Shown in pieces: positions 53,780-64,000 of a DNA stretch of 64,000 nt. The notes below the pieces were generated by a model, which searched no databases, was not told the origin of the DNA, and saw nothing but the letters and a program-made list of their open reading frames with translations. Each line of letters opens with the position of its first letter. Positions within the stretch are counted from its first letter, which is position 1. A program made the translations under genes and the position numbers. Source of the DNA: Anaeramoeba flamelloides (taxonomy: Eukaryota; Metamonada; Anaeramoebidae); the NCBI GenBank assembly GCA_027625915.1, contig JANTQA010000021.1, positions 3,782,001-3,846,000 on the forward strand, in the 5' to 3' direction.

Positions 53780-54325
53780 TTTAACACTGAATGAATCTTC
53801 TTTATATTGGGAAGAAGAGTTACAAATGAAAAAGATCAAGTCATTACTTGCTAATACTGTGACACTGAAACACGAAAGTATGAGTAACTAGAAAATAAAA
53901 ACAAAAAAGCAAAGAGCTAAAAATGACCAAAGGTTTAAAAAATCAGACCAAAAAAAAAAAAAAGAAATTACAACAATTAAATAACGATCATCAAGAGAAC
54001 ATTCATGATCAATTATCAAATTATTAAACCAACTAAAAGTATCCTTGATGTGATTTTGGGAGTCCTTAATTAAAGATAGTATTGGTTGATTTTTTTTTTT
54101 TTTTTACCAATTATTACCTTATCAACTCTTTTTTAAATTTCAAAAATTTTTTTTTTTTTCTTTTTCAATTTTTTACTTTTGCTTTTTAAACATAAAAAAA
54201 TTTGGGTGTGTCTTTCCATTGAACAATCGTGGAATTTATTATTTTACGCTTATTTTACCGTTGAGAAAATTTAAGTATAAGGACATTTAGAGTGTAATGT
54301 ACACTTCTTCCATCAATAATATAAA
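53780..54325 (+). mobile_element. LINE-derived nonautonomous element, copy 2
   Basis: It is collinear (inverted) with 38690-38140. It starts near CTTCTTTATATTGGGAAGAA, holds a degenerate version of the 63-aa peptide (KKLQQLNNDHQ, IHDQL) with stops, and ends in AGAGTGTAATGTACACTTCT plus an A-rich tail, the LINE 3' signature. Its T/A tract at 54090-54110 corresponds to the A tract at 38370-38386. Confidence 0.6.
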
Positions 54326-54334
54326 ATAATAATT

Positions 54335-54600
54335 TTTTTAATATTATTAACAAAAAAAACTCCATAAATTTATTTGACCTAGTGGATAATAAAAAACAAT
54401 GTAAATCTTTAAAAAAATTTCGGAATATGGGAAGTGCAGTCAAGTGCCGTAGAGTGCCTAATTTTTCCTGAATTCAAAAGAATGGAGTAAAATCAAAGAT
54501 TTAACTCAATTTTTTTAAATTCTGGAAAACCTAACGGCAAAAAAAGAGGATTTAAAAAAATCCTCCCAGAAATAATAAAAAAATAATTAATTGTAATGGA
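54335..54600 (+). mobile_element. LINE 3' fragment L8
   Basis: The text GATAATAAAAAACAATGTAA...CGGAATATGGGA followed, after a hairpin, by AGAGGATTTAAAAAAATCCTC is collinear with the last 200 bp of L4 and ends in A-rich DNA. Only the extreme 3' end is present. Confidence 0.6.
54432..54540 (+). repeat. type-1 hairpin with decamer leader, in LINE L8
   Basis: It is led by GTGCAGTCAAGTGCCGTAGA and GTGCCTAA, then a type-1 palindrome closing CCTAACGGC. The flanks TATGGGA and AGAGGA correspond to the flanks of the 53442 module. Confidence 0.8.
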
Positions 54601-55094
54601 AATTAGAATAGTTCTTAATTATAATTAAAATACTTCTGTGTTGTATTTTGATGAAATATATGTGAGTCTTTTTTTAATTTTCCATTATTTTTATGAAAAA
54701 AAAACTATATGTAGCTTATAAAAAACGTGGTTCATTCTTTTTTTTTGGAATTTTAAAAATGTAACTGTTCAGATTAATAAAAATTGTCAAATTTCGTAGA
54801 ATTTTTAAAAAGTTAATAAGAATTCAAATCGAGGTTAAAGCGTTTTAATAAGTATGGCATCTAACTTGGATTCTCTTAATTTCAATTGTTATCAAGATCT
54901 CTCAAGTAGATTGTCTTAGAAAATCAAATTCTAATACTTTTATTATAAAGAGTGACAAAAATGAGTAAAAAATACATTTTTAGTGCAATTCATATCTCCT
55001 AAATTACAACTTTTAGAGATAACCTTCAGTATTTAATCTGATTATTTTATGAGTACTTGAGAAAAATTCTATTCTTTTTTTTTTTTTTTTTTTT

Positions 55095-55210
55095 TATTAT
55101 TAGAGAAGTGCAAATTACACTCTAAGATGCCATTATACTTAATTTTCAGAAAAGGTAATTTAAACATAAAATCATAAATTTCACGATTGTTCAATGGGAA
55201 GGAAACACCC
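55095..55210 (-). mobile_element. LINE 3' end fragment
   Basis: The plus strand shows an A/T tract, then TTATTAGAGAAGTGCAAATT, ATCATAAATTTCACGATTGT and TTCAATGGGAAGGAAACACC, matching the 3' region of the elements at 38140 and 54325. No coding part remains. Confidence 0.55.
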
Positions 55211-55487
55211 TAATAATTTTTATAGTTGAAAAAGCAAATATAAAAAATATCGAAAATAAAGAAAAAAGCAAAAACAAATAAAAATAAGAAAAATAAATGA
55301 GAGAAAAATAAAAACAAAAACAAAAAAAAAATTGATTTATTTATCGATATAATGAAAATATTTGAGACAAAATAATAGGATTAAATTTTAATATAAACTA
55401 AATAAAATTTTCAAAATTCAAAAAAAAAACAATGTATTTAAAAAAAAACAAAAAAAAAAGGATATAAATAAAAGAAAATCCAAAAAG

Positions 55488-56894
55488 TATCAAAGCCATA
55501 CGAAATCTTTGTTTGAAATAAGAAAAAGAAAAGGAAAAGATCTGCTAATAACATGTTCATCTGATGAAAAAATAATTGCAACAGATCCTCAAAGTGGAAA
55601 AAAAGTCAAAGAATTTGTTGGCTTTGGTGGAAAAATTTATCAAACAGTTGATTATCAAAACAGAATTTATGGCTTTGGAGAATCTAAATCAAAGGTTATT
55701 GTATGTTGGAATTTTGAAACAACCAAAATAATCAAAACAATACAAATTCAAGATACAACCATGGGTGGTACCTTAGTTGAAGAATCCGGAAAAATATTTG
55801 CTGGGACAAAATCTGGTATGGTACTTGTTATCGATGCAGAAAGCAATAAAATAATCAAAGAATTTAAAGCACATGATGGTTCAATTATGGATATGCGCAA
55901 TAGAGATGGAATTGTTTATACCTCAGGTGGGACGAAAGATCCTAAAATCAAAAGTTGGGATTCTACAAGTTATCAACAACTTAAAACTTATGAAGGGAAT
56001 GAAAAAGGAACTGTAGTTTTTAGAATTAAATGGAATTACATTATTTCTGGAGGAAATACTAATACACTCAAAATATTTGATCTTGAAACAACCGAATTAT
56101 TATATACTGCTGATTTAATGTCACAATGTTGGGGCTTTGATCTAAATGAAAAATACATTTATGCAGGAAGTTCAAGTCATTTACAGTGGATTAAAATTGA
56201 AAATATATTAGAAACTTATTCACCTTCAAATAATTTTCTTGAATTATTGAAAAATCCAAAATTCAGTGATTTCCAAATATTTGATTTCCCAGTCCACAAA
56301 TTTTTGATAAGTTTGCGATGTTCCAAAGAAGCATCAGAAATTAAAACCATTTTACAAAATAATTTCACAAAAGAAGAAACTTTCAAATTTTTGGAATGGG
56401 TTTATGGGAAACAATTTTCTTTTTCATCAATGAATTCGATCCAAAAAATATTTGACAAATTGGAAATCCATGATTTGAAAACCAAAACAATACAATCTGA
56501 TTTAATCAAAGCCTATTCGGACGAAGACTCAAAAGACTTTTCAATAATTGTTAAAGATCAAGATGATGAGGATGAGGATGAGGACGATGATGAATTTGAA
56601 GAAATCAAAGTTCACAAATTCATTTTATTTTCCAAATGTGGATTATTTCAAGATTTTTTTGAAAATATCCAACAAGAGACAAACAAAGTACAAGATTATT
56701 CAGAAAAATCCATTGAGTCCATTGAGCATTTCATTAAATATCTTTATTTTAATGACCTGAATTTGACAGCTGATGATGACCCTCAATTAATTTATGAAGA
56801 ACTTGAAGACGCGGTAGAATATTATCAACTAGACAAAGATTCTAATTTGCCCAATTGCTTGAAAAAAATTAAACATCAATTCAATTTAATTTAA
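55488..56894 (+). CDS. WD40-BTB-BTB protein, main exon
   Basis: The exon encodes about 468 aa. The first 230 residues are WD40 or propeller blades (ITCSSDEKIIATDPQSGKKV, FAGTKSGMVLVIDAESNKII, YTSGGTKDPKIKSWDS). Two tandem BTB/POZ-like domains follow: one around FSDFQIFDFPVHKFLISLRC and a second around KDFSIIVKDQ...IKVHKFILFSKCGLFQDFFE, the latter interrupted by a poly-Asp/Glu stretch (DDEDEDEDDDEFEE). BTB proteins with propellers commonly act as dimeric scaffolds or cullin-3 adaptors; which applies here is unknown. There is no ATG upstream in frame (the frame opens at TTG 55509 or earlier), so the start is taken after an AAG acceptor at 55487, with the ATG in an exon near 48505. It ends with TAA. 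Confidence 0.8.
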   Translation, partial: YQSHTKSLFEIRKRKGKDLLITCSSDEKIIATDPQSGKKVKEFVGFGGKIYQTVDYQNRIYGFGESKSKVIVCWNFETTKIIKTIQIQDTTMGGTLVEESGKIFAGTKSGMVLVIDAESNKIIKEFKAHDGSIMDMRNRDGIVYTSGGTKDPKIKSWDSTSYQQLKTYEGNEKGTVVFRIKWNYIISGGNTNTLKIFDLETTELLYTADLMSQCWGFDLNEKYIYAGSSSHLQWIKIENILETYSPSNNFLELLKNPKFSDFQIFDFPVHKFLISLRCSKEASEIKTILQNNFTKEETFKFLEWVYGKQFSFSSMNSIQKIFDKLEIHDLKTKTIQSDLIKAYSDEDSKDFSIIVKDQDDEDEDEDDDEFEEIKVHKFILFSKCGLFQDFFENIQQETNKVQDYSEKSIESIEHFIKYLYFNDLNLTADDDPQLIYEELEDAVEYYQLDKDSNLPNCLKKIKHQFNLI

Positions 56895-57311
56895 ATACTT
56901 TTTTTAACACAATTATCATTAGAATTAAATTTTTAACAATAAAAATTCTTTTCTTCACAACACAATCATGAAAAAAATTATTTTATCAAAAAAAAATTTA
57001 ACATTTACTAATTTTTCACATTTTAAAATCTTTAATTATAATAAACACTATTGGTTAATAATTTATCTTTGATCAAAAAATTATTTTTAGAGATATTTAA
57101 GAATTTAAGTTGGAAAATCCAATTTTCAAGGTTCTATAAAGATTATTTTCAAAAATAGATATTAAAAAATTGTAAAAAAATTTTTTTTCACAGTTGAGAG
57201 GTTATTTTATTAACTTCCAAAAGTATTTTAAATCTTATAAATATCTTTCAAATGGACAAATTATTTTTGATTAATAAAGAATTATTTATAGATTTCATTG
57301 AAAAAAAAATA

Positions 57312-58505
57312 TTTTTTTTTTTTTTTATTATTATTGAAGAAGTGTAAATTACACTCTAGTTGCCCTTAGACTTATTTTTCCCCAGCAGAAATTTCACCGT
57401 AAAATCATAGATTTCACGATTATTAATCAATGAAAATAATTTCAAAATATCACCGTTGAAAATCAATTCATTAAGATTTATTTCTTTTAATTTATTGTGA
57501 AAAATTAATCTATATTTTTCATAGAAAGGACATACCCATATAAAAGTGATCAATATTTTCTATAATTTCCTTTTGATTATATTTTAAACATAAATGACAA
57601 AATTTATTTGAATTTTTATTAATTACATATTAATATCTATTTAAGCAGTTAGTGAATGTTCTGAATTTTAGAATTATTGAGCTTGAGGGATAACTTAAAT
57701 ATTTTGGAGTTTTAAATAAATATTATTGATTTTTTATTATTGTAAAATATTTTTGTACCTTGCAACTTGTTGAATTCAACAACTAGTTATATGTGTATTT
57801 GTGTATTTCTTTTTTTAGTTCAATAATATCTTTTGAATTCCAATTAATTTTATTATTTATTCTTTGATTAAATTTTATTAATTTTTCTAAATTAGGAAAC
57901 GATAAATTTCCTAATTTCTTTTTGAATTTAAATTTCTTTTTATTGATAGAAATTATCATATTTTCTATTTTCAATTCTGTTTTGTAAATAGGAATTGTTG
58001 TATTTCTGTTTATTTTACATATTTCAGTAATACAGGAATTAATCCAAGAATTAAAATAATTTAAAGTTTTTATTTCATAATTATATATTTCCAACCCATA
58101 TGTCAATTGGCTTATGATAAAAGAATAAAATAATCTAATTTTTAAACTATTGTTAAGCGAGTTGTTATTGAATAACTGTTTACAGTTGTTGTATATTTCT
58201 TTCGCCCTTTTTAAATTATAAACAATAGGTGTAATTTTATCTAAATAGATACCCAAATATTTAATTTTTTTTAAATCTTTTGAAACAACTGTTTTATCTT
58301 TATTAGGTTTTAATCCAAATTGAATAATTAATTCATATATTAAATTTAATTTCTGATTTAATTGATTTCTTTTTCCTTGTATAATTAAAATTAAATCATC
58401 TGCAAACATTTGACAATGGTTCGTTACTGGAATGAGTTTTAATAAAAGAAAGTGTGAAATTAGAGCAAATAAAATAGGCGATATTGGGTCTCCTAAAAAT
58501 ATTTT
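57312..58505 (-). mobile_element. LINE 3' half L5 with RT motifs
   Basis: On the minus strand the sequence starts at GDPISPILFALISHF, reaches the catalytic FADD (58405) and continues as a 208-aa frame (58409-57783) covering the RT thumb and post-RT region (SQLTYGLEIYNYEIKTLNYF). A degenerate zinc-knuckle segment (ITFIWVCPFYEKYR, 57553-57356) and the 3' signature ending in an A tract at 57312-57326 follow. Its 5' side stops at hairpin array F. The copy is not functional: the frames are disjoint and the palm is truncated. Confidence 0.85.
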
Positions 58506-58514
58506 TTTTTTTTT

Positions 58515-59290
58515 TTTGTTTTTTCCGTTAGGTTTTTTTTAATTTTTAAAATAAACTTTCAATTTTTATAAATTTTAAGTTTATTCCAGAAAGTAAAAAA
58601 AACCTAGGACACTTTTTGATAGGTTTTCCAGAATTTAAAAGAATTGAGTAAAATTTTTGATTTTTCTCAATTCTTTTGAATTCTGGAAAATCTAGGTACT
58701 CTATGAACACTTTAGTTCGGTTTTCCAGAATTTAAAAGAATCAAGAAAAATCAATAATATTTTACTCAATTCTTTTAAATTCTAAAAAAAACACCGTTAG
58801 CTTTTCTTGAGTTTTCTGTTTATTTGGAAAATCAATTGATTTTCTTTAGGTTTTTTTTGAGTTTTTGATTTATTTATGAAGTGTTCTAGGTTTTTCTGAG
58901 GTTTTCTATTTTATTTTGAAATCTATTGATTTTCATTAGGTTTTTTTGAGTTTTCTATTTATTTAAAAAAGTAAAAAAAAACCTAGAACACTTTTACATA
59001 TAAAACAGAAAACCTCAAGAAAAGCTAGGCACTTGACGACACTCTACGTACACTTTCGGTTGACACTTTTCCAGATTCAGAAAGAATTGAGAAAATCATT
59101 TGTTTTTACTCAGTTTTTTTAAATACAAGGAATCACGAACAAGAGTATTCTGAGGTTTTTTTTTTACTTTTTGAAATAAACAGAAAATTTTAATAAATTT
59201 TCGGTTTATTACAAAATGTAAAAAAAAACCTAATGAAAATATATTAATATTTGGGATAAATAGAAAAATCAAGTAAAAAGCTATTAACAG
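58515..59290. repeat. modular hairpin array F
   Basis: It starts CCGTTAGGTTTTTTTTAATT. It holds type-2 palindromes (58528-58602 and 59155-59230), type-1 palindromes (58618-58692, 58712-58792 and a degenerate one at 59062-59130), and type-3 or mixed units between 58795 and 59020. The linker GCTAGGCACTTGACGACACT at about 59020-59050 is the complement of the decamer leader. Array polarity therefore switches within the cluster. Confidence 0.8.
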
Positions 59291-59727
59291 TGGACAGTTT
59301 ATAATTTGGTCATGTAAATGATATTCTTGTTTTTTATTGATATTTAAATTATTTTTCGTCTCGTTTTTTTTTTATTTGCTAGAATTTTCTTTTATTATTC
59401 CCTTCTCTACATATATAAATAAGTTACAAGTTTTTAATTGGGGTTTATTTCAATCAAGATAAAAATAAAAACAAATTTATTTACATTTCTACAATCAAAT
59501 CAATAAAAAAAAAAAAAGAAAATTTGGGATACCAAACCATAGAAAACTTGATAATTATATAAAATAAATAAGTATAAAAAGAAAATTTTTTTGTAATATT
59601 TTATTAAGAATCATCTAAAAACATTATAAGGATTTTTTTTTTTTCGAATCTAAAAAAAAAAAAAAAAAAAAAAAAAAATAGAAAAAGCAATAACAAAAAA
59701 TGAAAAAAAAAAAATAAATCTGATAAA

Positions 59728-61438
59728 TTAATTTTTTTGGATTTCAATTTTTTCATATTTAGCTTCATTATTCGAAATTTTATCAATCTTTAAATTTAAT
59801 AAATATTCATAAGCAGATTCCACAGAAGTGAACCAATATTCAGTTTCTGTGGAGATCGTCTTTTTGTCGAGAAAGGTTTTAATATATCTGATGTTTGAAG
59901 GGAAATTGGGAGGGTTGCATATGGTTAGTACGTAAATTATTATTGGCAAAACTAAATCTGCGCCAAAACCCTTTTCACCAGAATAAAGGATTATATTATT
60001 AATAATACTTGTACATTTGGTTAAACAATCCACTTTCAAAATGGGTGATTTGTATTCATTTATTTTTGACAGCTGGTTTATTGCCAAGATATACATTTCT
60101 TTGCCAAAGAACCTTTCCGGTATATTTAAAAATTGAGGTGTTAAATTAAAATAAAGGTCCATCAATTTCACAGAGAATTTTTCGTCAATAGTTTGATAAT
60201 GCTTTTTCATGGAGATGGGATAAAAAAAGTCCGTGTAATTTTGGATGAAAATATAATTTTCAATGAGTCTAATAATTGTTATTATTGAAGATGAATATAG
60301 AGAACACAGCGTATCTGATTCGACCCAAAAATGTATTTTGGAAAAAAAATGTCTCATGTTGGATTTTAATTCGTTTTTTTTCGTTATTGATTTTAATGTC
60401 ACTAATTCTTCTTCAATTTTTTTTTTGTTCTTTTCAAGAAATTTTATTGACAATAAGCTTTTGATAAAATTTTCAAAGCATTTCATTTTTTCTTCATTGT
60501 CTTGAATCGAGCGTTTTAAATCTTTCACAGAATTTTGAAATTCATATTTCTGTTCAACTAATTGTTGTAATTCCCTTTCCCTTTGTTTTGAATTTTCCTT
60601 AACTTTATTAATAATCAATGCAAATTCACCTCTGCGGACATTATTTGGTAATTTCACAAACGTTTGAATTGTGGTGTCTAATAAGCATGCTAAATTTAAA
60701 GATTGGCTCGCCTTGGCTGCCCTCAGTTCTTGAGATAATGTCTCCAAAAAGCTTTTATCCGTGTTATAGGTGATTAGATCAATGTCACATAAGACTCGAA
60801 TCAATTTTTTTACTGCTTGGTTGATAATTTTCTCAGTTTTTTCAGGAAAGGATTCCATGATATTTCCAATAGTGTTTTTCTTTCTCATTTTTTTTTTGAT
60901 TATTTCAATTTTGAATTCATAATTTTGTCCTTTTACATCTTCCCAAATTAAATCATCATCTGATGTTGAGTCGCTGTCTTCACTCATGTTTTTTTTTTTA
61001 TTGTTGTTATCGCTGTTAATTTTTTTGTTGTTTTTTAATTCTTTTCCAGTGTTTTTATCGTTGTTTTTTGATTCTTTTTCTGATTCTGATGTTGATTCTG
61101 ATTCTGATTCTGATTTTGATTTTGATTCTGATTCTGATTCTGATTCTGATTCTGATTCTTGTATTGATTTTACTTTTGTTTTTAATTCTGTATTTGAATC
61201 TAAATTTTCATTTAAACTTGAACTAGAATCCGAATCAGTATTTAAAAGTAATGGTTTTAATATTTTTAATTTTTTGGTTTCGTTTTCATTATTAGTACTG
61301 TAATTTGAAATATTATCATCAATATTATTATCATTTTTATTAATATTTTTATTATTATTATTATTATTATTCTGGACATGGTTTCCTGTTTTTATTTTTC
61401 CTTTATTCTTATTCTTATTATTCTTATTATTGTTATTC

Positions 61439-61518
<80 letters not shown>

Positions 61519-62358
61519 TTCTTGATCTAAATTATTTTTATTAATATTATTAATTTTATAATTTAATTTCATAAACATCGTTTTACTCCTCTTTATTTTT
61601 TTTTGTTTATTATTATTTTTGATATTTAAATTTTTCATTGGCGGCGGTGGTAAAACAAAATCAATAGAGAAGGAAAAATATTTATTTTTATTATCTTTTA
61701 CAATTTCTCTTGGTATTCCTAAGGATTTATAAAATTGGATTTTTTTTGATTGTAAAATTTTTTGATTTTTTGATATGTCCTTTATTAAAATTTGAGTAAT
61801 ATAAATATACACTATTTTGTGCAAAACTAAAATATCATTTAAAGATATTAAGATATTTTTTGATCTTGGCTTTTTATTGATCATTATTTGGTTAACCTTT
61901 TTTTTAATTTTGGTTGTAGACAAATTCTTATCATTAATATTTGAAACTTCCTTAAAAAAATTGGAAATATTTAATCCATAATTTTTTAAATTTTCACCAA
62001 ACACTTTATTTGAAGTTCTTAAGGAAGAATACCCGTGACTTAAACTTAATAATATTTTGGCTATCTCTGTTAAATTTCTTCGTGCATTATTAAAAACTGG
62101 TATTTGTTGGATAATATTATATCTTTCAGGGGTCACAATAATTGGATTTAAAAATCTTAAAAATAGAAAATCACCAATAATTAAATCTTGATCTTCAGTC
62201 CTATTATATTTTATACAAAATTGTCTTAATTTTGATGTAAAATATCTAATTCCATATGGTATTAATGGTACTTTCTGGTTCATCGAATACAAAAATTGAT
62301 CACAAAGGTAAAGCAGTCTTTTACTCGTATTTTCAATTTTCTTTTCATCTGTTTCTGA
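59728..62358 (-). CDS. RasGAP-VPS9 protein (GAPVD1/RME-6-like), 3' exon
   Basis: The exon encodes 876 aa and ends TAA. It starts after a TTATAG acceptor at 62359; TAG is in frame just upstream, so the start lies in an unseen exon. Residues 1-130 are the C-terminal half of a RasGAP domain: RLLYLCDQFL, IPYGIRYFTSKLR, GDFLFLRFLNPIIVTPE and ARRNLTEIAKILL. The middle is low complexity: about 25 Asn, then alternating Glu/Ser. A helical, coiled-coil-prone stretch follows (KQRERELQQLVEQKY). The C terminus is a VPS9 Rab5-GEF domain: GFGADLVLPIIIYVLTICNP, PPNFPSNIRYIKTFL and YWFTSVESAYEYLLNL, with the Asp of GADLVLP and the PPN motif retained. The same domain order in animal GAPVD1 suggests a link between Ras signalling and endosomal Rab5 activation. 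The arginine finger, if present, would be in the missing exon. Confidence 0.85.
61441..61517. repeat. ATT trinucleotide run coding poly-Asn
   Basis: About 25 uninterrupted TTA/ATT units encode polyasparagine (AAT codons) in the RasGAP-VPS9 protein. It is likely length-variable. Confidence 0.9.
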
Positions 62359-62654
62359 CTATAATCAAGATTTATGAGTGGAGAAATTATTTTGATTAGA
62401 TAAATTTATAATAATAATTAGTATTTAATTAGTGAATTTTTTGTTTTTAAAATTTCCTTCAAGTGAATTTTCAAGTTTTTGGTTATTTATGTAATTTCTA
62501 TGATTTTTGGTATTTCAAAAAAAAAATTATTTTTTTCATTTTATTACATTTGAAAAAGTCAGAAAATCCTGCAATTATTATTTAAAAAAAATTTTCTTAT
62601 GAAATCATCGAAAGCCGAAATTGAATTTTTATTGTTTTAATTAAAAAAAAAAGT

Positions 62655-63115
62655 TAATTATTATTATTATTGAAGAAGGGAAATTGCACTCTAGATGTTT
62701 TTATATTTTAATTTCCAAATGGGGAATTTAAGTGTAAAATCATAAATTCCAAGATTATTAATTAACGAAAATAATTTCAAAACATCTTAATTTAAAGTTA
62801 TTTGATTCAAGTTTAATTCTTTTAATTTGTTTAGAAATGTTAATCTATTATTTTTCATAGGAAGGGCATAAAGATTAAAAATGATCAATATTTTCTATTA
62901 TTTCTTTATGTTCATTTTTTCAACCATAAAGGACAAAATTTATTTTGGATTTTTTTTTAAATCATAGTAATATCTGTATAAGCAATTAGTAAAAAGTTCT
63001 GAATTTTAGAATGGTTGAACCTGATGGATAAATTAAAGAGTTTTGATTAATAAATGATTTTGATTTTTTAGGATTTTAAAATATTTTTTGGGGTATAGTG
63101 GAGTAGAATTCTTTC
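62655..63115 (-). mobile_element. LINE 3' fragment L6
   Basis: The plus strand shows TTATTATTATTGAAGAAGGG, then GGGAATTTAAGTGTAAAATC and further text collinear with the 3' ends of L1 and L5 up to about 63115. It lies upstream of the RasGAP-VPS9 exon, probably within its intron, in sense orientation. It is bounded on the far side by hairpin array G. Confidence 0.7.
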
Positions 63116-63119
63116 AAGT

Positions 63120-64000
63120 TTAATAGAGCGCCATCAAGTGTCATAGAGTGTCGTTGGGTGCCGTCAAGTGACTAGCTTTTGTTGAGGTTTACTGTTTTTA
63201 TCTGTGAAGTGTTCTATTTTTTTTTTACTTTAGAAATAAACCGAAAATTTATTAAAATTTTCGGTTTATTTCTAAAGTAAAAAAAACCCAACGAAAATCT
63301 ATTGATTTTCCAAAGAAACAGAAAACTCAAGAAAGGCTAACGGAAGTTTTTTTTAATTTTTGAAATGAAAATAAAATTTAATAAATTTTCTTTTCATTTC
63401 AATAAGTAAAAAAAAAACCGAATGGTGATTTTCTTCAGGTTTTTGTTTATTTGTAAAATATATCGATTTTCCTAATATATAGAAAACTCAAGAAAACCTA
63501 ACCGACGCTTTTCGGGAATTCACGCAAGTTGGATTGAAAACCAATGATTTTACTTAATTCTTTTAAATTCTGGAGAAGATAACGGCGGTTTTCTTAAAGT
63601 TTTCTGTTTTATTTTTAAAAGTTTATTATATTTCGTTAGGTTTTTTTGAAGTTTTCTATTTTATTTGGAAAATCTATTGATTTTCGTTAGGTTTTTTTGA
63701 GTTTATAGTTTTATATGTTAAGTGTTCTCATTTTTTGTTGAGGTTTTCTGTTTTATTTGTTAAGTGTTCTAGGTTTTTTTGAGGTTTTCTATTTTATTTA
63801 TGAAGTGTTCTAGGTTTTTTTTACTTTAGAAATAAACCGAAAATTTATTAAAATTTTCGTTGATTTTCAACATATAAAAAAACCTAACGGTGCTTTTCTT
63901 GAGGTTTTCCGTTTTATTTGTAAAATACATTTATTCCCCAATGAACCATAAAACTAAAGAAAGCTTAACGGTGCATTTTTTTAGTTCCAGAAATAAAAAG
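63120..64000. repeat. modular hairpin array G, runs off the window
   Basis: It opens with decamers (CATCAAGTGT, CATAGAGTGT, CGTTGGGTGC, CGTCAAGTGA at 63130-63170). It contains sharp type-2 palindromes (63217-63284 and 63340-63412), a type-3 unit, a type-1 unit (63508-63590) and repeated GAGGTTTTCT...GAAGTGTTCTAGG units (63700-63815). A partial type-2 unit starts near 63815. At least eight modules are present up to the window end. Confidence 0.8.

Larger units (their letters stand above)
56895..59727. other. intergenic region with LINE and hairpin array
   Basis: This lies between convergent genes. It holds LINE fragment L5 (57312-58505, minus) and hairpin array F (58515-59290). The remainder is AT-rich without open frames. 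Confidence 0.55.

Noticed and set aside
58515-59290. Array of repeats resembling a CRISPR
   Set aside because: Units are palindromes of several types with no constant repeat and no unique spacers of fixed length; no cas genes are present and the DNA is eukaryotic.
60986-61303. 105-codon plus-strand frame rich in Ser/Asp
   Set aside because: It is the complement of the Glu/Ser repeat of the RasGAP-VPS9 gene.
63120-64000. Interstitial telomere-like TTAGG/CCTAA motifs
   Set aside because: TTAGG occurs only once per hairpin boundary and is not tandem; it is a module junction, not a telomere.

Overview
The window is nuclear DNA of an AT-rich protist. Genes lie far apart, introns are GT-AG and can be several kilobases long, and the noncoding DNA is packed with short inverted-repeat elements and decayed LINEs. 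The gene set suggests an anaerobic, phagotrophic, amoeba-like cell: a K+-dependent membrane pyrophosphatase, a bacterial-type iron alcohol dehydrogenase, a cathepsin L protease, a RasGAP-VPS9 endosomal regulator, a WD40-BTB protein, an ankyrin protein and two cysteine-rich or repeat-bearing surface proteins. Anaeramoeba or a similar lineage is a guess from this mix, not something the sequence proves.

Layout. 1-2097 (+): 3' part of a cysteine-rich multi-pass membrane protein. 5266-7566 (-): vacuolar-type pyrophosphatase. 13869-18722 (-): three-exon cathepsin L whose 3.8 kb second intron holds two copies of one transposon-like repeat. 23232-24985 (-): type I membrane protein with three copies of a bacterial-looking beta-sandwich domain, 5' end unresolved. 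31356-37642 (+): two-exon iron alcohol dehydrogenase whose 5.1 kb intron carries a LINE with target-site duplications. 39692-41539 (-): ankyrin-repeat protein. 48505-48666 plus 55488-56894 (+): WD40-BTB-BTB protein, apparently split by a 6.8 kb intron full of repeats. 59728-62358 (-): RasGAP-VPS9 protein resembling GAPVD1/RME-6, 5' exons not found.

Repeats fill most of the rest. At least six families of short inverted-repeat (MITE-like) elements recur, one with three copies of exactly 201 bp and one with two ~860 bp copies bearing ~270 bp arms. Seven or eight LINE fragments share one 3' end. The most unusual component is a modular hairpin family: ~75-110 bp near-perfect palindromes, often led by tandem decamers (CGTCAAGTGC-like) and closed by CCTAACG. 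They occur alone or in arrays at 11.3, 43.3-43.8, 50.2-50.97, 52.8-53.1, 53.4, 54.4, 58.5-59.3 and 63.1-64.0 kb. Several sit inside LINE sequence at positions where other LINE copies are uninterrupted, so they behave as insertions.

The pyrophosphatase, protease, VPS9 GEF and alcohol dehydrogenase would fit one lifestyle: phagocytosis, acidic digestive compartments and fermentative redox balance. That link is inference.
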